Source: Actinomarinicola tropica (GTDB taxonomy: Bacteria > Actinomycetota > Acidimicrobiia > Acidimicrobiales > SKKL01). Taken from it: DNA of 64,000 nt. This document shows, piece after piece, positions 38,022 to 46,436 of this stretch (its first letter is position 1; each line of letters starts with the position of its first letter). The translations under genes and the position numbers were made by a program. The notes under the pieces are model-generated. The model was given only the letters and a program-made list of their open reading frames with translations. It searched no databases and was not told the origin of the DNA. The DNA lies in the NCBI RefSeq assembly GCF_009650215.1, contig NZ_CP045851.1, positions 1,949,001-2,013,000 on the forward strand. The letters run 5' to 3'.

Positions 38022-38693
38022 CCTCCCGTCCTCCTCGTTCACGGCTTCGCCACCTCGGCCGAGCGTACCTGGCGTGAACCGGGATGGATCGACCTCATCA
38101 CCGAGGCGGGACGCACGGTTCTGGCCCCCGACCTGCTCGGCCACGGCGATGCTCCGAAGCCGCACGAGGTCGACGCCTACGACGCCGTCGAGGACCTCGT
38201 CGCCGACGTCCTGCCCGACGAGCCGGTCGACGCCATCGGCTACTCGATGGGCGCCCGCGTCGTGCTCACCCTGGCCGCCCGGTCGCCGGAGCGCTTCCGC
38301 CGCATCGTCGTCGCCGGCATCGGCGCCAACGTCTTCCGCTCCGAGGCGAGCACCGCTGTGGCCGACGCCGTCGAGGGCCGCTACGACCCCGACAACCGGG
38401 TCCTCGCCCACTTCCACGAGCTCGGGACCACGCCCGGGAACGACCCGCTCGCGCTGGCGGCGTTCATGCGACGCCCCTCGCCGGTGCTGCGGCCCGAGGA
38501 CCTGGCCCGCGTGAGCTGCCCCGTCCTCGTCGTGCTCGGCGAGCAGGACTTCGTCTGGCCGGCGGACGACCTCGTCGCCGCCCTGCCCGACGCCCGGTTC
38601 CTGCCGCTCCCCAAGGTCGACCACTTCGGGACGCCGAAGGACTTCACGTTCATCGACGAGGCCCTCGGCTTCCTCGACGCCCGGCCGTTCTAG
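38013..38693 (+). CDS. Alpha/beta-hydrolase
   Basis: 226-residue alpha/beta-hydrolase. LLVHGFATSAERTW is the HG oxyanion region, AIGYSMGARVV the nucleophile elbow, VLGEQDFVWP the acid strand and KVDHFGTPKDF contributes the catalytic His. Cytoplasmic; substrate unknown. ATG overlaps the start of the divergent acyltransferase by 9 bp, so initiation of the two genes may interfere. The second membrane paralogue begins 4 bp after its stop. Confidence 0.87.
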   Translation: MNHPPVLLVHGFATSAERTWREPGWIDLITEAGRTVLAPDLLGHGDAPKPHEVDAYDAVEDLVADVLPDEPVDAIGYSMGARVVLTLAARSPERFRRIVVAGIGANVFRSEASTAVADAVEGRYDPDNRVLAHFHELGTTPGNDPLALAAFMRRPSPVLRPEDLARVSCPVLVVLGEQDFVWPADDLVAALPDARFLPLPKVDHFGTPKDFTFIDEALGFLDARPF

Positions 38694-38697
38694 CCCT

Positions 38698-40830
38698 GTG
38701 GCGGGCGAGGACCGTCGCCGCCACGGACGGGCGGCCTGGATCGGCACCGCCCTCGGCACGCTCCTCGTCGCCTGGGTCGCCACCGCCGGCTCCTGGGACC
38801 TGCTGCGCTGGGAGCCGCTGAGCGACTTCTACGACGCCCAGGCGGCGGCGTGGCTCGACGGCCGGTGGGACATCGGCATCGACACGCTGGGGGTCGAGTC
38901 GTTCTTCCGCTTCGACGAGGAGGTCGCGGCCCTCGTCGAGCGGGGCTGGCCGATCGACGACGACCCGCTCGTCGCCGACGAGATCCTGCGCAGCCAGCCC
39001 GCGTACATGTACCAGGGGCCCGTACCCGCGCTCCTCCGCGTCCCGACGGCGGCGCTGGCGCCCGACCTGAGCGGTCGGCTCACGACGCTGTCGATCCTCG
39101 CCGCCACCCTGCTCGCCGGCTGGACCAGCGGTCGGATCCTGTGGGAGGCCCGTCGCCGCCTCCGTCCCGACGTCGAGGTCGGTCGTGGCGAGCAGATCGG
39201 GGTGGCGGCGTGGTGTGCGCTCGTCACGGGGGGCTCGAGCCTGGTGTACCTGGCCGCGAAGCCGTGGGTGTACCACGAGGCCCTCGTGTGGGGGGTGGCG
39301 CTCTGCCTGGCCTCGCTGCTCGCCATGGTGCGCTACGTCGACGCGCCCACGACGCGCCGGGTGGTCGTCCTCGGGCTCCTCGTCACCGCCTGCCTGTCGA
39401 CGCGGGCCTCGATCGGTCTCGGTCCGCTGCTCGGGGTGGCGGTCCTCGGCGCCCGCGAGCTCGTCGCCGTGGCGCGACGTCGCGCCGACGGTCGCGACGT
39501 CTGGCCGCCGATCACCCGCGCCGCGGGGCTCGCGGGCGTCGGGGTCGCCGCCCTCGGCACCTACGCCGCGGTCAGCTACGTGAAGTTCCGGACGCTGTTC
39601 AGCGTGCCGTTCGAGACCCAGCTCCACACGATCATCGACCCGACCCGCCAGGAGTTCCTCGCGGAGAACGGCGGGTTCTTCTCCCTCCGCTTCATCCCGA
39701 CGACGCTCCTGCAGTACTTCCGACCCGACGCCTTCCGCCCCACCTCGCTCCTGCCGTGGATCGACTTCGCCCCGGCGCCGGGCCCCATCCTCCTCGACGC
39801 CCGGTTCGACGTGTTCGACCGGACGTCGAGCGTCCCCTCGGCGCTGCCGGCCTTCGTCCTCCTCGGGGTCCTCGCCCTGGTCGCGCTCGGGCGGGGTCGG
39901 ATCGAGTGGTCAGCGCTGCGAGCCTTCCGGGTCCCGCTGGTGGCGGCGGCCGGCTCGGGCCTCGCGGTCCTCGCGTTCGGCTACATCGCCAACCGGTACG
40001 TCGCCGACTTCATGCCCCTGGTGATCGTCGCCGCGGCCATCGGCGTGCAGGCGCTGCTGGCGTGGCGGCCGTCGCGCCCGTGGATCCACCGCACCGCCGT
40101 GTCCGTCGTCGTCCTCGCCGGCGTGTTCGGCGCCTGGCTCAACGTGTCCCACGGGGTGCTCGCCCAGCGGCTCTACGGCCTCACGACCGACGAGGAGCGC
40201 ACCGCGGCGTTCATCGCCACGCAGTCGCGGGTCGAGTCGCTGCTCGGCGGCGAGGAGCTGCCGTCACGCGTGCAGCGCGGCGAGCAGCTGCCGACCGGAT
40301 CGCCCGGGGACCTGTTCGTCCTCGGCAGCTGCGACGCCCTCTACCTCCACGACGGCAACCCGCCGAACACGATCCGGCGCCACTCCTGGATCCCCGTCGA
40401 GCGCACCGAGCGGGCGGGCCGGTACGAGCTGGCCATCCGGTTCGACGCGCTACGCCCGGGCACCTCGTCGCCGATCGTCAGCGGCGAGGACGGCGACAGC
40501 TCGGCGCTACTGGTCGTCGAGGCGACCGACGACGGACACGTCGTCGTCGAGTACTCGGGGGCCGGCCTGCCACGGCGCAGCGCCCCGATCGAGGTCGATC
40601 CCGGGCACACCTACGACGCCGTGCTCGTCGCCGACCCCCGCCTGTCCGAGGTGTCCCTCACCCTCGACGGCCGACTCGTCTTCGAGGGGCACCTCGCCTA
40701 CGACGGGCCGCTCACGTTCGGGCGCGACGTCGTGGGCGGCGCCGACGTGGCGACCTTCGCCGGGTCCATCGAGCGGCGGCCGGGGACCCGCGCCGAGCTG
40801 TGCGCCGACCTGCTGGAGCGGGCGGGCTGA
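38698..40830 (+). CDS. Polytopic GT-C-like membrane protein B (paralogue of the 26.8-28.9 kb gene)
   Basis: 710 residues, with the same order of features as membrane protein A: acidic first loop FYDAQAAAWLDGRWDIG, YQGPVPALLRVP, PWVYHEALVWGVALCL, FIPTTLLQYFRPD, GYIANRYVADFMP, then a soluble C-terminal domain with LFVLGSCDALYL and LTLDGRLVFEGHLAY. It has an extra roughly 25-residue loop near residues 75-100 relative to A. A GT-C transferase with a carbohydrate-binding tail is the best reading; the donor and acceptor are not known. GTG start. Confidence 0.75.
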   Translation: MAGEDRRRHGRAAWIGTALGTLLVAWVATAGSWDLLRWEPLSDFYDAQAAAWLDGRWDIGIDTLGVESFFRFDEEVAALVERGWPIDDDPLVADEILRSQPAYMYQGPVPALLRVPTAALAPDLSGRLTTLSILAATLLAGWTSGRILWEARRRLRPDVEVGRGEQIGVAAWCALVTGGSSLVYLAAKPWVYHEALVWGVALCLASLLAMVRYVDAPTTRRVVVLGLLVTACLSTRASIGLGPLLGVAVLGARELVAVARRRADGRDVWPPITRAAGLAGVGVAALGTYAAVSYVKFRTLFSVPFETQLHTIIDPTRQEFLAENGGFFSLRFIPTTLLQYFRPDAFRPTSLLPWIDFAPAPGPILLDARFDVFDRTSSVPSALPAFVLLGVLALVALGRGRIEWSALRAFRVPLVAAAGSGLAVLAFGYIANRYVADFMPLVIVAAAIGVQALLAWRPSRPWIHRTAVSVVVLAGVFGAWLNVSHGVLAQRLYGLTTDEERTAAFIATQSRVESLLGGEELPSRVQRGEQLPTGSPGDLFVLGSCDALYLHDGNPPNTIRRHSWIPVERTERAGRYELAIRFDALRPGTSSPIVSGEDGDSSALLVVEATDDGHVVVEYSGAGLPRRSAPIEVDPGHTYDAVLVADPRLSEVSLTLDGRLVFEGHLAYDGPLTFGRDVVGGADVATFAGSIERRPGTRAELCADLLERAG

Positions 40831-40837
40831 GCGCCCG

Positions 40838-42292
40838 TCAGCCCTGGTGCACCATCGGGTCGGGACGGAGCGCGAACAGGTACTGGTAGGCGAACAGGTT
40901 CGGCCAGGCGCGCACGCCGCGCCGGTCGACCCAGCGGACGAGGCGGGCCACGGGTGAGCCCGCGACACCACCACCGTCGCCGCCCCTGTCGACCACCTCG
41001 AGGGGCAGCCCGGTCGCGCTCTCCCAGTCGGCGATGTAGCCGGCCCGCCGGGCGACCCGCATGAAGCTGCGGTGGGTGAAGAACCGCAGGTGCCCCCGGT
41101 CGAGGATGCCGCGGCGCTCGTAGTCGAAGCGGCCGAGGACCGTGCGCAGGCGCGGGTACCAGTGGGCGAAGTTCGGGATGGAGGCGAGCAGGGTGCCGTC
41201 GGGCTTCAGGACGGCGAGGATCGAGCGGAGCATGGCGTCGGGGTCCCGGACGTGCTCGATGACGTCGGCGGCGAGGACGACGTCGAACCCGGTGCCCGCC
41301 TCCGCGGGGATGCCGTCGTCGAGGTCGCCCCGGACGAACGCGTCGACGCGCGTGCCGACACCGGGCATCTCGACCACGTCGACGCCGGTGACGTGGTGGC
41401 CGAGCCGCCGGAGCCGGTCGGCCAGCGCGCCGTCCGAGCAGCCGAGGTCGAGCACCTTGCTCGGTGGCCGGTGGGCCATCCACTCGAGGAGCTGGCGGTG
41501 CGAGCTGTCGAGCGAGTCCTTCGTCTCGTAGGCGTCGCTGGCGAAGGCCATCTCGCCGCTGCCGAAGCCGATCTTGTGCAGCCGGTACTTCACGACGTCG
41601 CGCATCACGTCGCCGGCGTACCGCACGCCGTCGACGTAGCAGATCTCGTCCCCGTAGTAGGTGGGGATCGGGACCTCGTGGATCCGCTTCCCGGCCTCGT
41701 GCAGCTGCACGATGATCTGCGTGTCGAAGTTGAAGCCGTCGTCGTTGAGCTCGAAGGGCACGTCGTCGAGCGCCGCGACCCGGTAGGCCCGGTAGCCCGA
41801 GTGCCACTCGCTCAGGGACTCGCCGACGATCGCGTTCTGGGCCTGGGTGAGGATCCGGTTGCCGACGTACTTGTAGAGGGGCATGCCGCCACGCCGGGCG
41901 GCGCCGGGGATCATCATCCGGGACCCGAAGACGGCGTCGGCCTCGCCGGACTCGATGGGCGCGACCATCTCGGGCAGCAGCTCCGGGGCGTACTGGCCGT
42001 CGCCGTGGAGGAGCACCACGATGTCGAGGCCCTGCTCGATCGCCCACCGGTAGCCGGCCTTCTGGTTGCCGCCGTAGCCGAGGTTGCGCGGCCGCCGGAT
42101 CACGGTGATCGGCAGCTCCGAGTTCGCCTCCTGGTACTCGAGCCCCCGCTCGAAGGTCGCGTCGGCGCTGTAGTCGTCCGCGATGAGCACGGTGTCGATG
42201 CGGGAGCGGAAGCCCGAGGGGATGCGATCGAGGACCGCGGCGAGCGTCGCCTCGGCGTTGTACGCGACGACGAGGATCCCGATCCGGTGCAT
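40838..42292 (-). CDS. Fused GT2 (DPM1-like) and SAM methyltransferase, second copy type
   Basis: 484 residues. The GT2 domain (about 1-235) reads ILVVAYNAEATL, VLIADDYSADAT, NLGYGGNQKAGYRWA, LLHGDGQYAPELL (DxD-like DGQ), and EWHSGYRAYR, close to DPM1-type enzymes but of a different subclass from the other fusion. The methyltransferase (about 265-420) has VLDLGCSDGALADRL and VVLAADVIEHVRDPDAML. It converges on membrane protein B with 7 bp between stops, so each membrane paralogue is adjacent to a fusion. The reaction is unproven; a polyprenyl-phosphate sugar plus methylation is plausible. Confidence 0.83.
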   Translation of the reverse strand: MHRIGILVVAYNAEATLAAVLDRIPSGFRSRIDTVLIADDYSADATFERGLEYQEANSELPITVIRRPRNLGYGGNQKAGYRWAIEQGLDIVVLLHGDGQYAPELLPEMVAPIESGEADAVFGSRMMIPGAARRGGMPLYKYVGNRILTQAQNAIVGESLSEWHSGYRAYRVAALDDVPFELNDDGFNFDTQIIVQLHEAGKRIHEVPIPTYYGDEICYVDGVRYAGDVMRDVVKYRLHKIGFGSGEMAFASDAYETKDSLDSSHRQLLEWMAHRPPSKVLDLGCSDGALADRLRRLGHHVTGVDVVEMPGVGTRVDAFVRGDLDDGIPAEAGTGFDVVLAADVIEHVRDPDAMLRSILAVLKPDGTLLASIPNFAHWYPRLRTVLGRFDYERRGILDRGHLRFFTHRSFMRVARRAGYIADWESATGLPLEVVDRGGDGGGVAGSPVARLVRWVDRRGVRAWPNLFAYQYLFALRPDPMVHQG

Positions 42293-42353
42293 CGCGGCAG
42301 CCTACGACATGTGCCAGGATGCGCTCCGCTGCCGACACAAGGGGAACCGAACG

Positions 42354-43442
42354 ATGCGCGCCGCCGTCCTGAACACCATCCCGGGTGAGCTCGAGATCGA
42401 GGAGGTCGCGGTCGCGAGCCCCGGGCCGCACGAGGTCCTCATCCGGGTCGCGGCCGCCGGTCTCTGCCACAGCGACCTCCACTTCATCGAGGGCAAGTAC
42501 CCCTACATGACCCCTGCGGTGCTCGGCCACGAGTCCGCCGGCGTCGTCGAGGCGGTCGGGGACCAGGTCACCTACGTGCAGCCGGGCGACCACGTGATCA
42601 CCTGCCTCTCCGTCTACTGCGGCGGCTGCGAGAACTGCCTCACCGGGCACCCGTCGATCTGCACCGGCGCTGCGGCCACCGAGCGCACCGCCGACCAGCC
42701 GCCGCGCCTGTCCCGCAACGACGGCGAGCCGGTCCACCAGTTCCTGAAGATGTCCTCGTTTGCCGAGATGATGCTCATCCACGAGCACGGCCTGGTGAAG
42801 ATCCGCGAGGACATGCCGCTCGACCGTGCCGCGCTCATCGGCTGCGGCGTCACCACCGGCCTCGGCGCGGTGTTCAACACCGCCAAGGTCGAGCCGGGCA
42901 CGACGGTCGCCGTCATCGGCTGCGGCGGCATCGGCCTGAACGCCATCCAGGGCGCCCGCATCGCCGGGGCGAACCGCATCATCGCCGTCGACATGCTCGA
43001 CTCGAAGCTCGAGCTGGCGAAGGAGTTCGGCGCGACCGACGGCGTCAACGCCGGTGCCGGCGATCCCGTCCAGCAGGTGATGGAGCTCACCGGCGGCGGC
43101 GTGCACCACGCGTTCGAGGCCATCGGCCTGAAGGTCGCCGCCGAGCAGGCGTTCGGCATGCTCCGGGCCGGCGGCACGGCCACGATCATCGGCATGATCC
43201 CCGTCGGCCAGAACGTCGAGCTGCCCGGCGTGGCCTTCCTGTCGGAGAAGAAGATCCAGGGCTCGAACATGGGCTCGAACCGCTTCCGGGTCGACATGCC
43301 CCGCTACATCGAGATGTACATGGACGGGCGGCTGAAGCTCGACGAGCTCGTCTCCCGGCGGATCACGCTCGACGAGGTCAACGACGGGTTCGCGGCGATG
43401 AAGACGGGCGAGCTGGCCCGCAGCGTCATCGTCTTCGACTAG
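42354..43442 (+). CDS. Zinc-dependent alcohol dehydrogenase (MDR, class III-like)
   Basis: 362-residue medium-chain dehydrogenase. CHSDLHFIEGKYPY supplies the catalytic zinc Cys, GHESAGVVEAVG the His-Glu motif, and CGGCENCLTGHPSIC four Cys for structural zinc. VAVIGCGGIGLNAIQGAR is the NAD(P)-binding loop. Closest by feel to NDMA-/mycothiol-dependent class III ADHs of actinobacteria, so formaldehyde or primary alcohols may be substrates; cofactor not determined. ATG with AAGGGGA nine bases upstream. Not obviously linked to the glycan genes. Confidence 0.9.
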   Translation: MRAAVLNTIPGELEIEEVAVASPGPHEVLIRVAAAGLCHSDLHFIEGKYPYMTPAVLGHESAGVVEAVGDQVTYVQPGDHVITCLSVYCGGCENCLTGHPSICTGAAATERTADQPPRLSRNDGEPVHQFLKMSSFAEMMLIHEHGLVKIREDMPLDRAALIGCGVTTGLGAVFNTAKVEPGTTVAVIGCGGIGLNAIQGARIAGANRIIAVDMLDSKLELAKEFGATDGVNAGAGDPVQQVMELTGGGVHHAFEAIGLKVAAEQAFGMLRAGGTATIIGMIPVGQNVELPGVAFLSEKKIQGSNMGSNRFRVDMPRYIEMYMDGRLKLDELVSRRITLDEVNDGFAAMKTGELARSVIVFD

Positions 43443-44062
43443 CTGCTCGGCTCGCCGGCCACCAGCCGGTCCAACCCTCCCGTCGGGTCCTCGAGCAGCG
43501 GTCGCACGGCCACGATCGAGGGGCGTCGCGGCGGATCCGTGAAGCCCACGCCCAGGGGAGGGTGCAGCGGTGCCATCGCGCCCAGGTCCCGCCCGCCGAC
43601 CGACGCCCACGCCTCCCGGGCCGGCCGGTACCGGTCGGCCCGGTACCACTCACGCACCCCCGTCGGGCTCTCACCGAACGTCCGGACGCCCATCGTGGCG
43701 CGGGCCACACGGTCCTCGACCCAGCGGGTGAACCACGCCGGGCGCCGACGCGGGAGCACGAGCCAGGGCCGGCCCGCGGCGATGCCGACGCGGAGCGGTC
43801 CGGCCGTCACCTCAAGGCCGGTGGCGCCACCTTCTGCTGCGACGTCGACGACCGACGTCCGATCGAAGCTGTAGACGGCGGTGATGAACGCCTCGGCCCG
43901 CTCGGTGGGCGACAGCAGGGTGCGCGTGCCGTCGGGCGCGGTCCACATGACGTCGGTGAACGGCCCGATCGGGGAGTCGACCCAGTGACCGACCACGATG
44001 CGATCGCCGGACGCGAACCCGCTGCTCGCGATGACGCCCGCCATGTGGTGGCGCACGGTCAC
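43439..44062 (-). CDS. Conserved hypothetical protein, 207 aa
   Basis: No domain recognised. The sequence is soluble and non-repetitive, with strands such as DRIVVGHWVDSPIGPF and VMWTAPDGTRTLL and a WFTRWVEDRVARATMG helix. Its start (GTG) overlaps the SCO6745-family stop by 4 bp, so the two are translationally coupled. Its stop overlaps the ADH gene by 4 bp. It may be a cofactor-binding partner of the SCO6745 protein, but that is an inference from coupling. Confidence 0.7.
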   Translation of the reverse strand: MTVRHHMAGVIASSGFASGDRIVVGHWVDSPIGPFTDVMWTAPDGTRTLLSPTERAEAFITAVYSFDRTSVVDVAAEGGATGLEVTAGPLRVGIAAGRPWLVLPRRRPAWFTRWVEDRVARATMGVRTFGESPTGVREWYRADRYRPAREAWASVGGRDLGAMAPLHPPLGVGFTDPPRRPSIVAVRPLLEDPTGGLDRLVAGEPSS

Positions 44063-44913
44063 CCGCGTGGGGACGACGCCGGTGGGCGCCCCAGCTCGCC
44101 CGACGCCACGATCGCCCTGCTCAACGGGCGGACGAGCTCACGCAGCCGCTGGACCTCGGGCTCGTCGAGGCGGGACCACGCGGCCATGGCCAGCTCGTCG
44201 GTGCGCCGCTCGATGGCCTCGCGCGCCGCGCGCCCCGCCTCGGTCGCCGCGCCCTCGTCGTCGATCCACCCACGAGCCCGTAGCGCGTCCTCGGCCGCCG
44301 CCCACTCGTCCTCGGGCCACGCCCGGGAGGAGCGCAGCACCCCCGCCGGCACGTCGCCCACCGACGCGTGGCTCACGAGCGCCTCGCAGCCCGAGGCGAT
44401 GCCGGCGTCGAGGAGGGCGACGAGGTGCCCGTCGCCGCGGAACTCGCGGAGCAGGGTCAGCGCGTGCCACAGGGCGAGGTGCGGCTCGTCGGGCCAGTGC
44501 AGGCCGGCGTGGGCGGCGAACAGCGGGCGCCCGGAGATCGGGAGGTCCGTCGCCGCGCGGCGGGCCAGCTCGAGGGCCTCGGCGACCTCGCCGCTGGCGA
44601 CGGCGTCGCCGAGGATGCGCCGCAAGGTCGCGTCGATGCCGCCGTGGCGGGCGTCGAGCACCTCCTGCGGTGTCGTCGCGTCCCACACCCCCGCCATCGC
44701 ACGGCGGACCAGCTCCGGGTGGAAGTTGAAGAAGGTGGCGACGACGACCTCGGCGTCGACCGCCCCCATCGCCGCGGATCGGCTCGCGAAGTAGCCGGAC
44801 CGACCGGCGAGCCCGAGCGCCTCGTACGCCTCCTGCGGCTCGGCGGCGAAGTAGACGATGCCGTGGTACGGCTCGAGGGTGCGGTGGGCGGAGCGGGCGA
44901 GGGCTGGGTCCAT
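44059..44913 (-). CDS. SCO6745-family helix-rich protein
   Basis: 284 residues, recognised as the SCO6745 family of actinobacterial proteins, which are mostly helical with a winged-helix-like C-terminus. Diagnostic are LEPYHGIVYFAAEPQEAY, GYFASRSAAMGAVDAEVV, GRPLFAAHAGLHWPDEPHL, LREFRGDGHLVALL, and WAAAEDALRARGWIDDEG near the C-terminus, which looks like a wing motif. Biochemical role unknown. ATG start; first of a coupled pair with the hypothetical protein. The GT2 stop lies 27 bp upstream. Confidence 0.82.
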   Translation of the reverse strand: MDPALARSAHRTLEPYHGIVYFAAEPQEAYEALGLAGRSGYFASRSAAMGAVDAEVVVATFFNFHPELVRRAMAGVWDATTPQEVLDARHGGIDATLRRILGDAVASGEVAEALELARRAATDLPISGRPLFAAHAGLHWPDEPHLALWHALTLLREFRGDGHLVALLDAGIASGCEALVSHASVGDVPAGVLRSSRAWPEDEWAAAEDALRARGWIDDEGAATEAGRAAREAIERRTDELAMAAWSRLDEPEVQRLRELVRPLSRAIVASGELGRPPASSPRG

Positions 44914-44940
44914 GGGCGGCGACGCTAGCCCGGGCCGCGA

Positions 44941-45837
44941 TCAGCTCGGCTGCAGCCGCGCCGGCGGCGGGCCCAGGCGGCCCCGCAGGAAGTCGACGAT
45001 CGCCCACAGGCGGGCCGACGGGTGGTGGAGGTGGTCCCGGGCGCGTGCATCGACCAGCGATCGGGTGATCTGCGCCAGCGCGACGAGCAGCCGGATCGCC
45101 GCGTGGTAGCGCCCCGAGTGCTCACGTACGAGCAGCAGCGTGTTGCGCAGCTGGAGGTAGGCGACCGCTGCGCTGCCCGGGCCCATCTCGGGGTTCCGGA
45201 CCATCGCGCCGCGCACGAGCCCCACCTCCCAGCCGGCCGCCAGCGCCCGCAGCCCGAGGTCCGCCTCCTCGCAGTAGGCGAAGTAGCGCTCGTCGAAGAG
45301 ACCGACGTCCTCGAGGGCGCGGCGCCGGGCGAGCATGAGCGTGCCGTGCGGGTGGTCGGCAGGTTCGAAGCCCGACTCGACCGACGGCGGCCGGGTGATG
45401 CCGCCGAAGTACGGGTCGACGACCGGGGTCGCCCCGTCGCCCACATCGGCGCTGACGAACCCCAGCCGGGGCCGGGCCGCCGCCACCGCGAGCAGCTCGG
45501 CCAAGGTGCCCTCGTCGGGCATGGCGTCGTGCGGCATGAGGCCGACCCACTCCCCCGCCCCCTCTGCGAGCCAGCGCCGGAACCCCGCGTTGGCGGCCGG
45601 TCCGAACCCGGCGTTGCGCCCGAGCTCGAGCACCTCGGCCCACGCCGGCAGGCCGGACCGCAGGAGGTCCAGCTCCGCGGGGCGCGACCCGTTGTCGACG
45701 ACCAGCGCACGCACCGGGGCGCCCTGCGCGTCCAGGCGCTCCAACGAGCGCAGGCAGTGCGCGGCGCGGTTCCAGTGGACGACGACGACGGTCAGGCGGT
45801 CGTCGCCGCGGCGGTCATCGCCGCTGGTGGAGCTCAG
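44941..45837 (-). CDS. GT2-family glycosyltransferase with probable CTG start, coupled to the conservon
   Basis: 298-residue inverting GT2 with rhamnosyl/mannosyltransferase-like layout: LTVVVVHWN, LVVDNGSRPAEL, ELGRNAGFGPAANAGF, HGTLMLARRRALEDVG, CEEADLGLRALAAGW. The first beta-strand LTVVVV is essential to the fold, but no ATG, GTG or TTG precedes it in frame within reach; the only close candidate is CTG overlapping the stop of the GTPase gene (CTGA). The TTG 93 bases later would delete that strand. Conservons normally end with the GTPase or a cytochrome, so a GT2 here is unusual. Confidence 0.8.
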   Translation of the reverse strand: MSSTSGDDRRGDDRLTVVVVHWNRAAHCLRSLERLDAQGAPVRALVVDNGSRPAELDLLRSGLPAWAEVLELGRNAGFGPAANAGFRRWLAEGAGEWVGLMPHDAMPDEGTLAELLAVAAARPRLGFVSADVGDGATPVVDPYFGGITRPPSVESGFEPADHPHGTLMLARRRALEDVGLFDERYFAYCEEADLGLRALAAGWEVGLVRGAMVRNPEMGPGSAAVAYLQLRNTLLLVREHSGRYHAAIRLLVALAQITRSLVDARARDHLHHPSARLWAIVDFLRGRLGPPPARLQPS

Positions 45838-46436
45838 GTGGACGCGGACGCCCGGACCAGCGCGTGCTGGACGAGCTCGATGAGCGCCACCTTCGTCGAG
45901 TTGCGGTCCCGCGCGTCGCAGGTGGTCATCGGCACGTCCTCCGGCACGGCGAGCGCCTCACGGAGCTCGTCGAGCGAGTGGCTGGGCTCGGCGCCGAAGA
46001 TGTTGTGCGCGACGACGAAGGGCACGTCGCGGCCCTCGAAGTAGTCGACCGCCGGGAACGAGTCCTCCAGGCGGTTGCTGTCGACCAGCACGACCGCGCC
46101 GATGGCGCCACGCACGAGGTCGTCCCACATGAAGTGGAAGCGGGGCTGGCCCGGCGTGCCGAACAGGTAGAGGACGAGGTCGGTCCCGAGCGAGATGCGA
46201 CCGAAGTCCATGGCCACGGTCGTCGACGTCTTGCCGGTCGCCTTCGACAGGTCGTCGATGCCCTCGCTGTGCGAGGTCATCGCCGCTTCGGTCGTCAGCG
46301 GGGCGATCTCGGAGACCGACCCGACGAACGTGGTCTTCCCGACGCCGAAGCCGCCGGCGACGATGATCTTGACGGGCATCGGTGCATCGGCCGACGCGGC
46401 CGGCTGCGCCGGCGCCTCAGAGTGCCTGAAGGCCAT
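45834..46436 (-). CDS. cvnD: Conservon small GTPase (CvnD-like)
   Basis: 200-residue Ras-like/MglA-like ATP/GTP-binding protein. IIVAGGFGVGKTTFVGSV is the P-loop (near residues 24-41), LYLFGTPGQPRFHFMW the atypical G3 region used by CvnD proteins in place of DxxGQ, and VVAHNIFGAEP the NKxD-equivalent, here weak. Conservons pass signals from the CvnA kinase through CvnB/C to CvnD. ATG start; overlaps the DUF742 gene by 20 bp. The GT2 begins inside its stop codon. Confidence 0.9.
   Translation of the reverse strand: MAFRHSEAPAQPAASADAPMPVKIIVAGGFGVGKTTFVGSVSEIAPLTTEAAMTSHSEGIDDLSKATGKTSTTVAMDFGRISLGTDLVLYLFGTPGQPRFHFMWDDLVRGAIGAVVLVDSNRLEDSFPAVDYFEGRDVPFVVAHNIFGAEPSHSLDELREALAVPEDVPMTTCDARDRNSTKVALIELVQHALVRASAST

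Noticed and set aside
45742-45744. TTG as the GT2 start
   Set aside because: It would delete the first beta-strand (LTVVVVHWN) that binds the nucleotide sugar, so the CTG upstream is preferred.
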